64,000 nt of DNA from NCBI GenBank assembly GCA_965223095.1, contig OZ244979.1:2604001-2668000 (forward strand). Reading direction: 5' to 3'. Under the pieces are notes generated by a model, which worked only from the letters and a program-made list of their open reading frames with translations, searched no databases and was not told the origin of the DNA. The translations under genes and the position numbers were made by a program. The DNA is from J054 sp965223095 (GTDB taxonomy: Bacteria > Pseudomonadota > Gammaproteobacteria > Steroidobacterales > GCA-2729495). How positions within the stretch are numbered: position 1 is the stretch's first letter; each line of letters starts with the position of its first letter. Of this stretch, positions 8,956 to 17,952 are shown in pieces.

Positions 8956-9861
8956 GTGCGACCCCACGTTGAACTGATTCAAGAAGCAGATCTCTGCTGG
9001 CATCCGGCGGAGCTGTTCGGCGGCGAAGGTAAAGTTCGTCAACGGAACCTTTCCTATGATGAGGAAGATGGCTCGGCCTCCACACGCTTAATTTTTGATA
9101 GCGCTTGGCATCGGCCCGCAGGTTATCACCACGCCGATGTCGAGTGGTACGTGATGAAGGGCAGCATTAAGCTCGGCGAACAAACCCTGAGCAAGGGCGC
9201 TTATGTGCGGGCGCCAGCTGGCTTACAGGTCCCGGCCATCTCTGTTGAGGAGGGCTCGGAAGTTTTATTGTTTCGCGAGTACGGGGATTGGGGATTTTCC
9301 AAATCCGACAGTGATCGCGATAAGTTTGTGTCTCGGGGTGGTAACACGGCCTCTAGCGAACCCGGCGAACTCACTGTGCTGGACACCTCGCGCATGGATT
9401 GGATGCCCAACGTCTATGAAGGCGACACTCAGCGATTTCTGAAATTGAAGCTGTTGTACTTGGACCCAGCCTCACCCGACAACAATAATTCCGGTTTCGT
9501 GACCATGTTGGCCTGGGCGCCACCGGGCTGGTCTGACAATCGCATGGTGCACCACCCGGTCTTCGAAGAAGCCTATAGCCTCGACGGCAGCTTGGACTAC
9601 AACTTTGGCTCGCTGGATTCGGGCACCTATTTTTTTCGCCCGGCCAAAGTGAAGCATGGTCATTTTGTGGCCGGCGAAGAACGGGGCTGGAGCGGCTTCT
9701 TTCGACTGGACGGTTCGCTGGTGAATTGGATCACCACCAATGAGCGCGTGATCATTGAAGGCAATGCCGTGAACTACGATCCCAAAACCCAAGCGCCGCT
9801 GATCGCGGGTATCCCGGTGCGTTCTCGGTCGGCGGGGGAGTGGGATCTCGACGGCCAATAG
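8956..9861 (+). CDS. two-domain cupin protein (bicupin)
   Basis: 301-residue protein made of two cupin-like halves. The first holds GYHHADVEWYVMKGSIKLG (His58, His59, Glu63 as likely metal ligands). The second holds MVHHPVFEEAYSLDG (His199, His200, Glu204/205) and KVKHGHF (His234, His236). Such proteins are usually metal-dependent dioxygenases, isomerases or binding proteins; no substrate can be read from the sequence. The GTG start at 8956 is supported by a strong AAGGAGG site at 8944-8950. It is the first gene of a tight six-gene operon that continues to 16437. Confidence 0.8.
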   Translation: MRPHVELIQEADLCWHPAELFGGEGKVRQRNLSYDEEDGSASTRLIFDSAWHRPAGYHHADVEWYVMKGSIKLGEQTLSKGAYVRAPAGLQVPAISVEEGSEVLLFREYGDWGFSKSDSDRDKFVSRGGNTASSEPGELTVLDTSRMDWMPNVYEGDTQRFLKLKLLYLDPASPDNNNSGFVTMLAWAPPGWSDNRMVHHPVFEEAYSLDGSLDYNFGSLDSGTYFFRPAKVKHGHFVAGEERGWSGFFRLDGSLVNWITTNERVIIEGNAVNYDPKTQAPLIAGIPVRSRSAGEWDLDGQ

Positions 9862-9907
9862 GCTCGGCTGACCGTCGCGGTAAACTTAATAAGCTACTTG
9901 AGGTTCC

Positions 9908-10765
9908 ATGTCTGGCGCTATTGATATTGTTTGTAATTTGTATACGCCAGAAACCGTCGCCAACGGTGAAACGGGGCTTGACGATGACTTCAAGGAGCAG
10001 GTCCGCATGCCGCCCGCCATGCGTGGCGGCGTCACGGTTGAGGACTACCTGGGCCGCATGGACCGGGCCGGCATCCAGCGGTCCCTGTTGATTGCGGTAC
10101 GCGCCGGCGACATCAACAAAGCCGGCGGCTTCGAAGTTCCCTACAGCCGAGTGCACGCGGTTTGCCAACAACACCCGGAGCGCTTTTCCGGTCTGGCCGG
10201 CGTGGACCCATTTCGTGGTATGCAGGGGTTACGGGATTTGGAGCAGGCGGTGACCGAGTTCGGCTTTGTCGGCGCGCATTTATATCCCCACTGGTGCGAA
10301 TTAGCGCCCGATCACGCCAAGTACTATCCCTACTACGCGAAGTGTTGTGAACTGGACATCCCCATTATGATGCAGGTGGGGCATAACTTGGTCTATTCAC
10401 GCCAGCGGCGTTTGCCCAGCGTGGGCCGGCCCATTTGTCTCGATCAAGTCGCCATTGATTTTCCGGAGTTACGCTTGATCGGCATTCACATCGGTATTCC
10501 CTGGACAGAAGAAATGATTTCTATGTGCTGGAAGCACGAAAATGTCTACACAGCTGGCGATGCCTATGCGCCCAAGTATTGGCCAGAAGCATTTGTCCAT
10601 TATGCCAACAGCTATGGCCGCGAAAAGGTCATGTTCGGCACCGATTGGCCCGTGATTGACCCAGAACGCGCCGTCCAGGAAGTTGAGGAACTGGGGTTTC
10701 GAGATGGGGCCAAGCGCTTGTTGATGCGCGAAAACGCGCTGCGCGTGTTCAACTTGCCAGCTTAG
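9908..10765 (+). CDS. amidohydrolase family 2 protein (ACMSD/gamma-resorcylate decarboxylase-like)
   Basis: 285-residue TIM-barrel protein of the amidohydro_2 group, whose members are mostly metal-dependent decarboxylases or hydrolases of carboxylated aromatics. Visible signatures are GAHLYPHW (near 120), IMMQVGHN, GIHIGIPW and FGTDWPVIDP with the conserved Asp, followed by the usual C-terminal helix with RENALRVF. The N-terminal HxH metal motif normally found after the first Asp is absent: Asp6 is followed by IVCNLYTPE, so positions 8 and 10 are Val and Asn. Activity may therefore differ from the classical enzymes. It sits 46 bases after the cupin gene and 9 before the CoA ligase. Confidence 0.82.
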   Translation: MSGAIDIVCNLYTPETVANGETGLDDDFKEQVRMPPAMRGGVTVEDYLGRMDRAGIQRSLLIAVRAGDINKAGGFEVPYSRVHAVCQQHPERFSGLAGVDPFRGMQGLRDLEQAVTEFGFVGAHLYPHWCELAPDHAKYYPYYAKCCELDIPIMMQVGHNLVYSRQRRLPSVGRPICLDQVAIDFPELRLIGIHIGIPWTEEMISMCWKHENVYTAGDAYAPKYWPEAFVHYANSYGREKVMFGTDWPVIDPERAVQEVEELGFRDGAKRLLMRENALRVFNLPA

Positions 10766-10774
10766 TCACAAGCC

Positions 10775-12304
10775 ATGTCCAGTCTTGATGCCTTGCCGCG
10801 TGCATTTCGCCACCTCTCATTGGCCAGCGGAATTCGTAGCGCGGCGAGCCGCGATCCTGCCCGACTTGCGTATCGGCACGGGCCAGTAGAACGCCGTTAT
10901 GGGGAACTCATCGAGCGCGTTGATCGCGTCACCGCGGCCTTGATCGGCGACTTGGGTTTGCGACCCGGCGACCACGGCGCCATTGTGGCCAAAAATTCCA
11001 TTCCCTATATGGAAGTGGTATTGGGCGCCGCCCAGGCCGGTGTCGCCCTCGCCACCATCAATCCAAAACTCGCGCCGGCGGAAATCGGCGCGATTTGCGA
11101 AGACGCACAAGCGCGGATCCTGTTCACCGACAAAGACAACCAAGCATTGGCGGGCGATTTGGATCTGCCCGCGGTGGAACGGCGCATCGAAGTGGGCGAA
11201 GAACTCGACGCGTGGCTGAGCAAGGCCAAACCCGCCGTTTTGCCCACCGTGCCGGAGTGGAGTGAATTCACCATTCCTTATACATCCGGAACCACCGGTA
11301 AGCCCAAGGGTGTCCTGGTGCCCAATCGGTCGCGCGCGCTATCCATGTTCGCCATGGCCATCGAGTACGGCTGCTATTCACCGGATGATCGGTTTTTGGC
11401 CATTGCGCCCATGTGTCATGGCGCGGGCATGATCTTCGCCCTAGCGCCCGTGTTCTGCGGCGGCCATGCCGAAATCATGGATAGTTTTGATCCCGAGCAG
11501 GTTTTGCAACGTCTATGTGATGGCCGGATGACCGGTTTTTTTGGCGTACCGACGCATTTTCACGCCCTGCTGGGCTTACCGAAAACCATCCTAGAGTCGC
11601 ACCGTCCCCAGCAGCTTACTAGCGTTATTTCCAATGCAGCACCGTTGCCCCAGGCGGTGAAAGAACGTTTGGTTGACTATTTTGGCGCAGGCAAGCTCCA
11701 CGAAACCTATGGGTCCACGGAAGCCGGCATCGTCACCAACTTACGGCCAGCGGATCAGCTGCGCAAGCTGGCCTGTGTCGGTCAGCCCATTGCCTGTACA
11801 CAAGTGGAAATTCGCCGCGAAGACGGTGAAGCTTGCGGCGCGGATGAAGTGGGCGAATTGTTTTCTACCAGCCCGTATCTGTTTAATGGCTATTGGCAAA
11901 AACCCACAGCAACCGCGGAAGCCTTTCACGATGCTTGGGTGACCGTGGGCGATCTCGCCAAACGCGATGGCGACGGCTATATTTACATCGTCGATCGCAA
12001 GAAAGATATGGTGATTTCCGGCGGCGTTAACATTTATCCCCGTGAAGTGGAGGAGGTCTTACTGACGCATCCGGCCATTCGCGATGTGGCGGTCATTGGC
12101 GTGCCCCACGAAAAATGGGGTGAGAGCTTGAAAGCCTTTATCGTCACCCAAGACGATCAGCGCCTAGACGCAGACGAAATTGCGAATTTTTGCAGTCAGA
12201 GTATTTCGCGTATGAAAATACCGCGCAGCGTGGAGCAATTAGAGGTCATTCCGCGCAACGCCAGCGGCAAGGTGCTCAAGACCGATTTGCGAGCCCGTGG
12301 CTAG
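10775..12304 (+). CDS. AMP-forming acyl-CoA synthetase/ligase
   Basis: 509-residue adenylate-forming enzyme that would activate a carboxylic acid to its CoA thioester with ATP. Motifs in order: YTSGTTGKPKGV (near residue 168, the P-loop-like A3 motif), ETYGSTEAG (A5), VGDLAKRDGDGY (A7), IVDRKKDMVISGGVNIYP (A8), and a C-terminal catalytic Lys in PRNASGKVLKTDLR. Length is typical of medium-chain or aromatic acyl-CoA ligases; the substrate cannot be told. It overlaps nothing but leaves only two bases to the next gene, so it is part of the operon. Confidence 0.92.
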   Translation: MSSLDALPRAFRHLSLASGIRSAASRDPARLAYRHGPVERRYGELIERVDRVTAALIGDLGLRPGDHGAIVAKNSIPYMEVVLGAAQAGVALATINPKLAPAEIGAICEDAQARILFTDKDNQALAGDLDLPAVERRIEVGEELDAWLSKAKPAVLPTVPEWSEFTIPYTSGTTGKPKGVLVPNRSRALSMFAMAIEYGCYSPDDRFLAIAPMCHGAGMIFALAPVFCGGHAEIMDSFDPEQVLQRLCDGRMTGFFGVPTHFHALLGLPKTILESHRPQQLTSVISNAAPLPQAVKERLVDYFGAGKLHETYGSTEAGIVTNLRPADQLRKLACVGQPIACTQVEIRREDGEACGADEVGELFSTSPYLFNGYWQKPTATAEAFHDAWVTVGDLAKRDGDGYIYIVDRKKDMVISGGVNIYPREVEEVLLTHPAIRDVAVIGVPHEKWGESLKAFIVTQDDQRLDADEIANFCSQSISRMKIPRSVEQLEVIPRNASGKVLKTDLRARG

Positions 12305-12306
12305 CC

Positions 12307-12954
12307 ATGGGCGGTGAACTCAACAACCCGGTGGACTTCTATTTCGACTATGCATCGCCCTGGTGTTACCTAAGTCTGGTACGCCTGCGCGAAGCGGCCA
12401 TGCGCACAGGCGCGCAAATTATCTGGAAACCCGTAAATGCCGCAGGTATCAATGCGGACCTGGGTGATCTAGCGCAACCCGTCCTTGATCCGCAGCCGCG
12501 GCGGCGAGCCTATCAACGAGCCGACCTGGCAGCCTGGGCCGACTATTGTAATCTTGCGATTGCGTTTCCGGACGCCGAGCCTTCGACCTGTCCTCTGGCC
12601 TTACGCGGGGCGCTAGCGGCCATTCGCGCCGGGCGGGCTGATGCCTACAGTTTGGCGGTCTTTGCGGCGCGCCACGGCGTCGGAGAAGACATCAATGACG
12701 CCAAGCGATTGCGGGAGATTGCCAGCAGTCTTGACTTGGAAGACGAAAAGTTCAGCTTGGCGCTAGCCGACAGTGGCCTTGATGCGGTTATCGGCGACAA
12801 TGGTCGAGAATTGGTTGCCCGCGGCGGATTTTCGCCGGGCACGATGTTTGTGGGCGAGCAAATGTATTGTGGTCACACCCGCGCACCGCTGGTGGAGTTC
12901 GCCCTGGGTCAAGCCAGTGGCCGGCGGTTTGTCATGCCCGGCCAGCACGGTTGA
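12307..12954 (+). CDS. DsbA-fold 2-hydroxychromene-2-carboxylate isomerase-like protein
   Basis: 215-residue thioredoxin/GST-kappa-fold protein. The N-terminus FYFDYASPWCYLSLVRL matches the S-P-x-x-Y-L signature of 2-hydroxychromene-2-carboxylate isomerases, glutathione-dependent enzymes of aromatic ring catabolism. The PVNAAGIN stretch and C-terminal GGFSPGTMFVGEQMYCGHTR (the V/T-P-T-like loop plus a final F-G-like sheet) are also in the right order. The start chosen is ATG 12307, two bases after the ligase stop; a longer upstream reading would overlap the ligase. It supports the idea that the operon handles an aromatic or heteroaromatic substrate. Confidence 0.8.
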   Translation: MGGELNNPVDFYFDYASPWCYLSLVRLREAAMRTGAQIIWKPVNAAGINADLGDLAQPVLDPQPRRRAYQRADLAAWADYCNLAIAFPDAEPSTCPLALRGALAAIRAGRADAYSLAVFAARHGVGEDINDAKRLREIASSLDLEDEKFSLALADSGLDAVIGDNGRELVARGGFSPGTMFVGEQMYCGHTRAPLVEFALGQASGRRFVMPGQHG

Positions 12955-12976
12955 GCACAACGGCAGGAGTAGCTTT

Positions 12977-15733
12977 GTGACATTACCAGGCACCACACGA
13001 CGTAAATTTGTGGCCGGCACCAGCAGCGCGGCCCTAACACTCAAGTACGCGCAACCCCTGTCCGCGCAAACGGGAGACGATCCAGACTATGGCACTTGGG
13101 AAGACCTGATGCGTGAAAAGTGGACCTGGGACAAGGTGGTCCACGGCACCCACGGTACCAATTGCACGGGCAATTGCGCCTTTAACGTCTACGTGAAGAA
13201 CGGCATTGTTTGGCGCGAAGAGCAGCAGGGCCAATACGGAATATCCGATCCCGATGCACCGGATTACGGTCCGCGAGGCTGTCAAAAAGGTCTGCGTCAC
13301 GCCAAATTCATGTATGGCAAGCAGCGGATTCTCTACCCCATGAAGCGCGTCGGCGAGCGTGGGGCGGGGCAGTGGGAACGGGTGAGTTGGGAACAAGCCC
13401 TAGAGGAAATTGCCGACCGTTTCATCGACACCTGTACAGAACACGGTCCTGAATCCATTACCTTTGGCTTGGGTACCCAAATGGTGCTCAAGCGGGCTGC
13501 GTTTATGGGTTTAGGTCGCTTCGCCACCATCACCGGTTCGCCGTTACCGGAAGCCTTTGCGGGCGTCGGTGATTTACCCACCGGGGTTTACATGACTTTG
13601 GGCGAAGCCCTGGTAGGCGACAGCATGGCCGCGGTGTTCAAATCGAAATGCTGTTTGGTTTGGTATTGCAATCCCGCCGTGACACGAATTCCCGATGCGC
13701 ATTTCTTTTGGGAGGCCAGATACAACGGCACTGAGGTGATTGCGATATCGCCGGAATTTACGCCCAGCGCCATGCATGCGAGCAAGTGGGTCAACCCGCA
13801 GCCCGGCACCGATGCAGCGCTGGCGCTGGCCATGGTGCAAGTCATCATCGAGGAGGGATTGCATAAACTCGACTACATACGTGAACAAACCGACTTGCCG
13901 TTTTTGGTCCGCAGCGATAACCGCCGTTTTCTGCGCGCCAGCGATTTGGGTGAAGCGAGTGAGGGCGCTGAGCAGGTTTTCTATTTTTGGGATCAAACAC
14001 AAGACCGCGCCGTGCCGGCGCCGGGTACCGGCTTTGATCTGCCACCGCCGGGCCAGCCCGTTCCCGAGCATGCTCAAAAACTCGAGCTGGGCCAGCTTAA
14101 TCCAGCCCTAGAAGGGCGTTGGTCGATAGAAACGCCGAATGGAACCGTTGAAGTCACCACCGTTTTCGAATTGTTAAAGTCGCATCTCACGGCTTATACG
14201 CCCGAGCTAGCGCAAGCCATCACGGGTGTGCATCCCGATGTAACCCGTGAAATCGCGCGGCAGTTTGCCAACAGTGAAGCCTCAATGATTTTTTCGGGCT
14301 ATCGCGTGGCGAAGTGGCTACACGGCGATCTGCTACAACGCTCTTTCTTATTGCTGCTATCGGTCACCGGCAACATGGGGAAACCGGGAACGGGCTTGCA
14401 AATCTGGAATCAACCCCACGAAGAAGACCAATTGGCGTTTATGTTTGATGGTCTGCCGCCAACCCTGCGGGTAGCCACCATGTCTCGCTGGGACTACGCC
14501 CATACCGATGGCAAGAAGCTAAACGCTGAGGTTTATGGCACAGAGCTTGCCGAGCACGTCGATACTTACTATCAAAAGTCCATACAAAATGGCTGGTTTC
14601 CCGAATACGGCAAGACGCCCTGGAAAATGGGCTTTTACATGGGTAGCAACGGTGCCAACTGGCGCTCATCCGGCAAGCATTGGCGAGAAAACGCCTTTGA
14701 AAAGCTAGAGACCATTGTGGCCTGCGCCACGGATATGGGCACCACGCCCATGTATGCTGATTATGTGCTGCCCGTCGCGCATCACTATGAGCGTGAGGAC
14801 ATCATGCTTGAGCCGCGTACGCCTTATCTGCAGGTTCTGGATCGTGCCGTGGCGCCGGTGGGCGAGTCTGCTGATGATTTTGAGGTCTTTAGACGGCTGG
14901 CCGAGGCCATCAGCAAGCGCGCGACGGCGCGGGACGCTGAGCCGGTCGAAGATAATTTCTTCGGGATGCCGGTACAGCGGGACTTCAAGCAGTTCTATGA
15001 TCTTTTCACCAAGAACGGAGCCTATACCAACAGTCGCGACGCACTCAATTTTCAGTTGCAAGTAAATCCCGGGTTACCCAAGGAGTCTTGGGAAACCCTG
15101 GCCAAAAACGGCATTACCCGGCTGCCTGATACCGACGGGGTCATCTACGGGCCCGGCTCACCCTATCGGGACACCCTGATTCGCAGTGTGAATGACAAGA
15201 AGCCCTACCGTACCCTGACGGGCCGCCAGCAATACTATTTTGACCACGATTGGTTTCTGCAAGAAGGCGAGGCTTTACCCGCCCATCGTGAACCCCTAGG
15301 CACCAAGGGCTATCCGCTGCGCTTTCTAATGGGTCACGCTCGCCATGGCATTCATAGCATGTGGCGCGATGACCCGCTCTTGGTCAGCTTGCAACGCGGT
15401 GAACCCGACATTTACGTGAATCCGGAAGATGCTGAATCACGCGGGGTTGCAGATGGAGACCTCATCAAGGTCTTCAATACCTTAGGCTCCTTCATTGCCA
15501 TGGCCCATGTCTCCGCGGCCATTCAGCCGGGTATGACCTATATGTACCATGGTTGGGATCCCATGATGTTCCGTGGGCGGCAGAACTTTGGGGCAGTAGT
15601 CTCCTCCGGTGGCCTCATTAAACCCACGTCCATCGTGGGGGGTTACGGGCACGTCACCTATCGTCCGCTGGTTTTTGAACCCAATGCCGTGTTTCAGGAT
15701 GTCACCTGTGACTTCGAAAAATACGCCGCCTAG
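12977..15733 (+). CDS. class II DMSO-reductase family molybdopterin oxidoreductase, catalytic subunit
   Basis: 918-residue bis-MGD molybdoenzyme with a GTG start. A twin-arginine-type leader (TTRRKFVAG, then a hydrophobic stretch) points to Tat export. The N-terminal FeS site follows the NarG pattern His-x3-Cys-x3-Cys...Cys (His59, Cys63, Cys67, Cys102). The segment GVGDLPTG places Asp199 at the position of the Mo-ligating Asp of NarG/EbdA enzymes, so it belongs to the Asp-ligated class II group (nitrate, selenate, ethylbenzene and steroid C25 enzymes). The C-terminal pterin-binding domain (PLRFLMGHARHGIHSMWRD, AESRGVADGDLI) is present. No FeS beta or heme gamma subunit is encoded in the window. 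Substrate unknown. Confidence 0.88.
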   Translation: MTLPGTTRRKFVAGTSSAALTLKYAQPLSAQTGDDPDYGTWEDLMREKWTWDKVVHGTHGTNCTGNCAFNVYVKNGIVWREEQQGQYGISDPDAPDYGPRGCQKGLRHAKFMYGKQRILYPMKRVGERGAGQWERVSWEQALEEIADRFIDTCTEHGPESITFGLGTQMVLKRAAFMGLGRFATITGSPLPEAFAGVGDLPTGVYMTLGEALVGDSMAAVFKSKCCLVWYCNPAVTRIPDAHFFWEARYNGTEVIAISPEFTPSAMHASKWVNPQPGTDAALALAMVQVIIEEGLHKLDYIREQTDLPFLVRSDNRRFLRASDLGEASEGAEQVFYFWDQTQDRAVPAPGTGFDLPPPGQPVPEHAQKLELGQLNPALEGRWSIETPNGTVEVTTVFELLKSHLTAYTPELAQAITGVHPDVTREIARQFANSEASMIFSGYRVAKWLHGDLLQRSFLLLLSVTGNMGKPGTGLQIWNQPHEEDQLAFMFDGLPPTLRVATMSRWDYAHTDGKKLNAEVYGTELAEHVDTYYQKSIQNGWFPEYGKTPWKMGFYMGSNGANWRSSGKHWRENAFEKLETIVACATDMGTTPMYADYVLPVAHHYEREDIMLEPRTPYLQVLDRAVAPVGESADDFEVFRRLAEAISKRATARDAEPVEDNFFGMPVQRDFKQFYDLFTKNGAYTNSRDALNFQLQVNPGLPKESWETLAKNGITRLPDTDGVIYGPGSPYRDTLIRSVNDKKPYRTLTGRQQYYFDHDWFLQEGEALPAHREPLGTKGYPLRFLMGHARHGIHSMWRDDPLLVSLQRGEPDIYVNPEDAESRGVADGDLIKVFNTLGSFIAMAHVSAAIQPGMTYMYHGWDPMMFRGRQNFGAVVSSGGLIKPTSIVGGYGHVTYRPLVFEPNAVFQDVTCDFEKYAA

Positions 15734-15744
15734 TCGAGCAGCCC

Positions 15745-16437
15745 GTGGCCGCTGACTTAGACGAGTTGCTGGCCGGATTCTTATCTCGAATCCAAAGCAA
15801 GATAGATCTGCAAGCAATTGAAATAGAAGATGATATTGCTAGGCCTAAATCTTTCCTAAAAGTACTGGATGCCGAGCATTTCAACTGGACGGGAGAGCCT
15901 TTCCGCAAGCTCTTTGCCATGCGTTTCAGGGTCAAGTTACCGCCCTTGGATCAAATCAACACGATTTTTTATCCCCAGACCCAGTACGCAGCGCCGATTT
16001 TTATTTTTTTCTGTCTGCTCACCAAGCGCAAAGTCATCGGCCATCTCAACGTCAATTGTCCCTTCACCGACGCCGACTATCTCGGACAGTGGGTCGAACC
16101 CCTGGTGAGCCGGCTGCATCAGTATGCGTCGTTTGACTGCGACGACCGCTATCCAGAGTGGATGCAAAAGTACCGTAACGACTGCACCATCTACGGCATG
16201 TTCCCCCGCGATCGTTATGCCGACCTGCAAGCCTGTGCTCTGGACTACCTAGACTACTATTTATCTCAACTAGACGGACTGCGGGCCGAAACCGATTCCA
16301 CGCGCTTAACCCGAATTGCAGAATTTCACGAGGGTTTCATCAGCGATATCCGCACCCAAGACAAGGCCCAAAGCATGATGGCCAAGATGATTGGCAAGCA
16401 TAAAGCCAAGCGTATCTTTTACGAAATTACGACTTAG
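15745..16437 (+). CDS. ferredoxin-dependent bilin reductase (FDBR) family protein, divergent
   Basis: 230-residue protein, GTG start 11 bases after the molybdoenzyme. It aligns nearly without gaps to the core of cyanobacterial PcyA as I remember it: FRKLF (53-57) with FRKMH, LDQINTIFYP (68-77) with LDILHCVMFP, then YAAPIF with YGLPLF. The PcyA catalytic His88 position is Asn72, as in PebA/PebS-type enzymes. The catalytic Asp105 position appears to be Phe89, so the classic proton donor is lost. The C-terminal half (PEWMQKYRNDCTIYGMFP, a helix, then TQDKAQSMMAKMIGKHKAKRIFYEI) also follows FDBR order. Canonical members reduce biliverdin using ferredoxin. An alternative, a TorD-like chaperone for the preceding enzyme, fits position but not the beta-rich pattern. 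Confidence 0.7.
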   Translation: MAADLDELLAGFLSRIQSKIDLQAIEIEDDIARPKSFLKVLDAEHFNWTGEPFRKLFAMRFRVKLPPLDQINTIFYPQTQYAAPIFIFFCLLTKRKVIGHLNVNCPFTDADYLGQWVEPLVSRLHQYASFDCDDRYPEWMQKYRNDCTIYGMFPRDRYADLQACALDYLDYYLSQLDGLRAETDSTRLTRIAEFHEGFISDIRTQDKAQSMMAKMIGKHKAKRIFYEITT

Positions 16438-16555
16438 CTTGATGCTGCGGGCATAGCCTTTAGGACGGAGGTAAATACCAGGGAAGCGTTCGCAAGTAAC
16501 GACTAATCCGGCTCGATCAACCGCATGCAAGTAGGATTACCGCGACGGAGCATTG

Positions 16556-17818
16556 TCAAGTCGCGTCGCGCGGTACCGGTTTCAGCCTGAGGAATATCAA
16601 CGCGGCAAGCAACACAGGCAGCACCGCACACCAGGTAAACCCCCATTGCCAATTTGAGGCGGCGATGATGTAAGAGACTACCAAGGGTCCGCCCCCCAAG
16701 CCCAATTCGATGGCCAAGGAACCGGAGAAACTGGCTGCCGTCGCGCGCAGTTCCGGTGGAAAGTTTTCGGCGATGAACGTCGCGATGACCGCATAGGCGC
16801 CATAAAAAAAGAAAGTCATGGTGCAAAAAGTCAGCAAAATCATTTGATAACTCTCAGCTAGCCACACCATGGCCGCAAAGGCGACGCCCCCGAGACAGCA
16901 CCACAACACGATGGCGTTGCGCCGGCTCATCAGGAATTCGCCCACCACAGCCGCGGCGACATAGCCAAAAGCACCCACCAGAAACGATAAGCCGACGGTC
17001 TTGATGGCTTGTTCCGCGCCCCAGCCTAAGGATTCGCGAAAGTAGGCGGTCAACAAAATGGTGGTCCCGTAAGCGAAAACGTACAAGAACTGACCGAGGA
17101 ACAACAAGATGGTCTTACGCCGTAAATCCGGACGGAATAGTTCGCGGGTGCTGGGATGCGCTTCGCCTTGCGCCCGCCGGTCTCTGGCCGCGACCCAGGC
17201 CGCGGGTTCACGCAAGTACCGGTGAATGACCCAGATATAAGGCAGAAACAACAGGGCCAATAGAAAGATATAGCGCCAGCCCCAATTGATCATTACCCAG
17301 GGAACCAGCAAGGAAGCTAAGAAGAAGCCGATGGGGAACCCGATCTGCAATACCCCTGAAAACAAGCCGCGCAGGCGGCTCGGGGATTCCTCCAGAACCG
17401 TGGTGATAGTGATCGGCGATTGCGCGCCGGCCAGCGAAAAACCGATGGTTCGGGCAATGATCAGGGTGAGGGTATTCGGTACGAAGGTTAGCACAGCGAC
17501 GAAGATGGGCATGAGCATCGTCGTACTCAGGAGCATTTTCTTCCGGCCCAGGCGATCTGTCAGCACCCCCAACTGGGTAATAATCAGGCCGGCCAACAAG
17601 AAGGTAATAAAAATGTACCAGCCCCGTGCCTCTAGCGACCAACCAAATTCCTCGGAGAATTCGGTCAGCACAAAGGTGAATAGCGAGTGATCGAAATTGG
17701 CAAAGGTCACCCCGATCAGGCAGATGAAAAAAACGCGCCAGGTATGGGCAGGGACGTCCGCCAAGGCGCGTAGACCACCCAGACCGGTGTCCGCAGCTTG
17801 ATTGCCTTGAGTGCTCAA
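16556..17818 (-). CDS. MFS transporter, aromatic-acid:H+ symporter-like
   Basis: 420-residue major facilitator with about 12 hydrophobic segments. The first helix contains TFANFDHSLFTFVL, with the charged Asp typical of organic-acid symporters. The helix 2-3 loop has LTDRLGRKKMLL, the MFS signature, and a partial repeat occurs later. Most likely a proton-coupled importer of an organic or aromatic acid used by the surrounding catabolic genes. The start is TTG at 17818, supported by GAGGAGA upstream. It is divergent from the nitrilase-family gene, sharing a promoter region at 17819-17952. Confidence 0.85.
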   Translation of the reverse strand: MSTQGNQAADTGLGGLRALADVPAHTWRVFFICLIGVTFANFDHSLFTFVLTEFSEEFGWSLEARGWYIFITFLLAGLIITQLGVLTDRLGRKKMLLSTTMLMPIFVAVLTFVPNTLTLIIARTIGFSLAGAQSPITITTVLEESPSRLRGLFSGVLQIGFPIGFFLASLLVPWVMINWGWRYIFLLALLFLPYIWVIHRYLREPAAWVAARDRRAQGEAHPSTRELFRPDLRRKTILLFLGQFLYVFAYGTTILLTAYFRESLGWGAEQAIKTVGLSFLVGAFGYVAAAVVGEFLMSRRNAIVLWCCLGGVAFAAMVWLAESYQMILLTFCTMTFFFYGAYAVIATFIAENFPPELRATAASFSGSLAIELGLGGGPLVVSYIIAASNWQWGFTWCAVLPVLLAALIFLRLKPVPRDAT

Positions 17819-17952
17819 GATTCCGTCTCCTCGCTCTTCAGGTAGACTTCTAAGCCTAACAGGAACTCAAATGGGCGCGAGCCCCGGTGAGATTGCGCGT
17901 CTGCTTAAGATAGACATCGCAGTAGTTGAACCGGAAAGGGAACGATAATCAC
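17819..17952. promoter_or_regulatory. divergent intergenic promoter region, MFS / nitrilase-family gene
   Basis: 134 bases between two divergently transcribed starts. It carries the GAGGAGA ribosome site for the MFS gene on the minus strand and an AAAGGGA site for the plus-strand gene. It must hold promoters for both; no confident -35/-10 boxes or operator can be assigned by eye. Confidence 0.5.

Noticed and set aside
12773..12976. Longer N-terminus for the molybdoenzyme
   Set aside because: It overlaps the isomerase gene in another frame, and the twin-arginine leader begins naturally at GTG 12977.
15745..16437. TorD-like chaperone for the upstream molybdoenzyme
   Set aside because: Position would fit, but the sequence has a beta-rich core and aligns to the bilin reductase pattern, whereas TorD proteins are all-helical.
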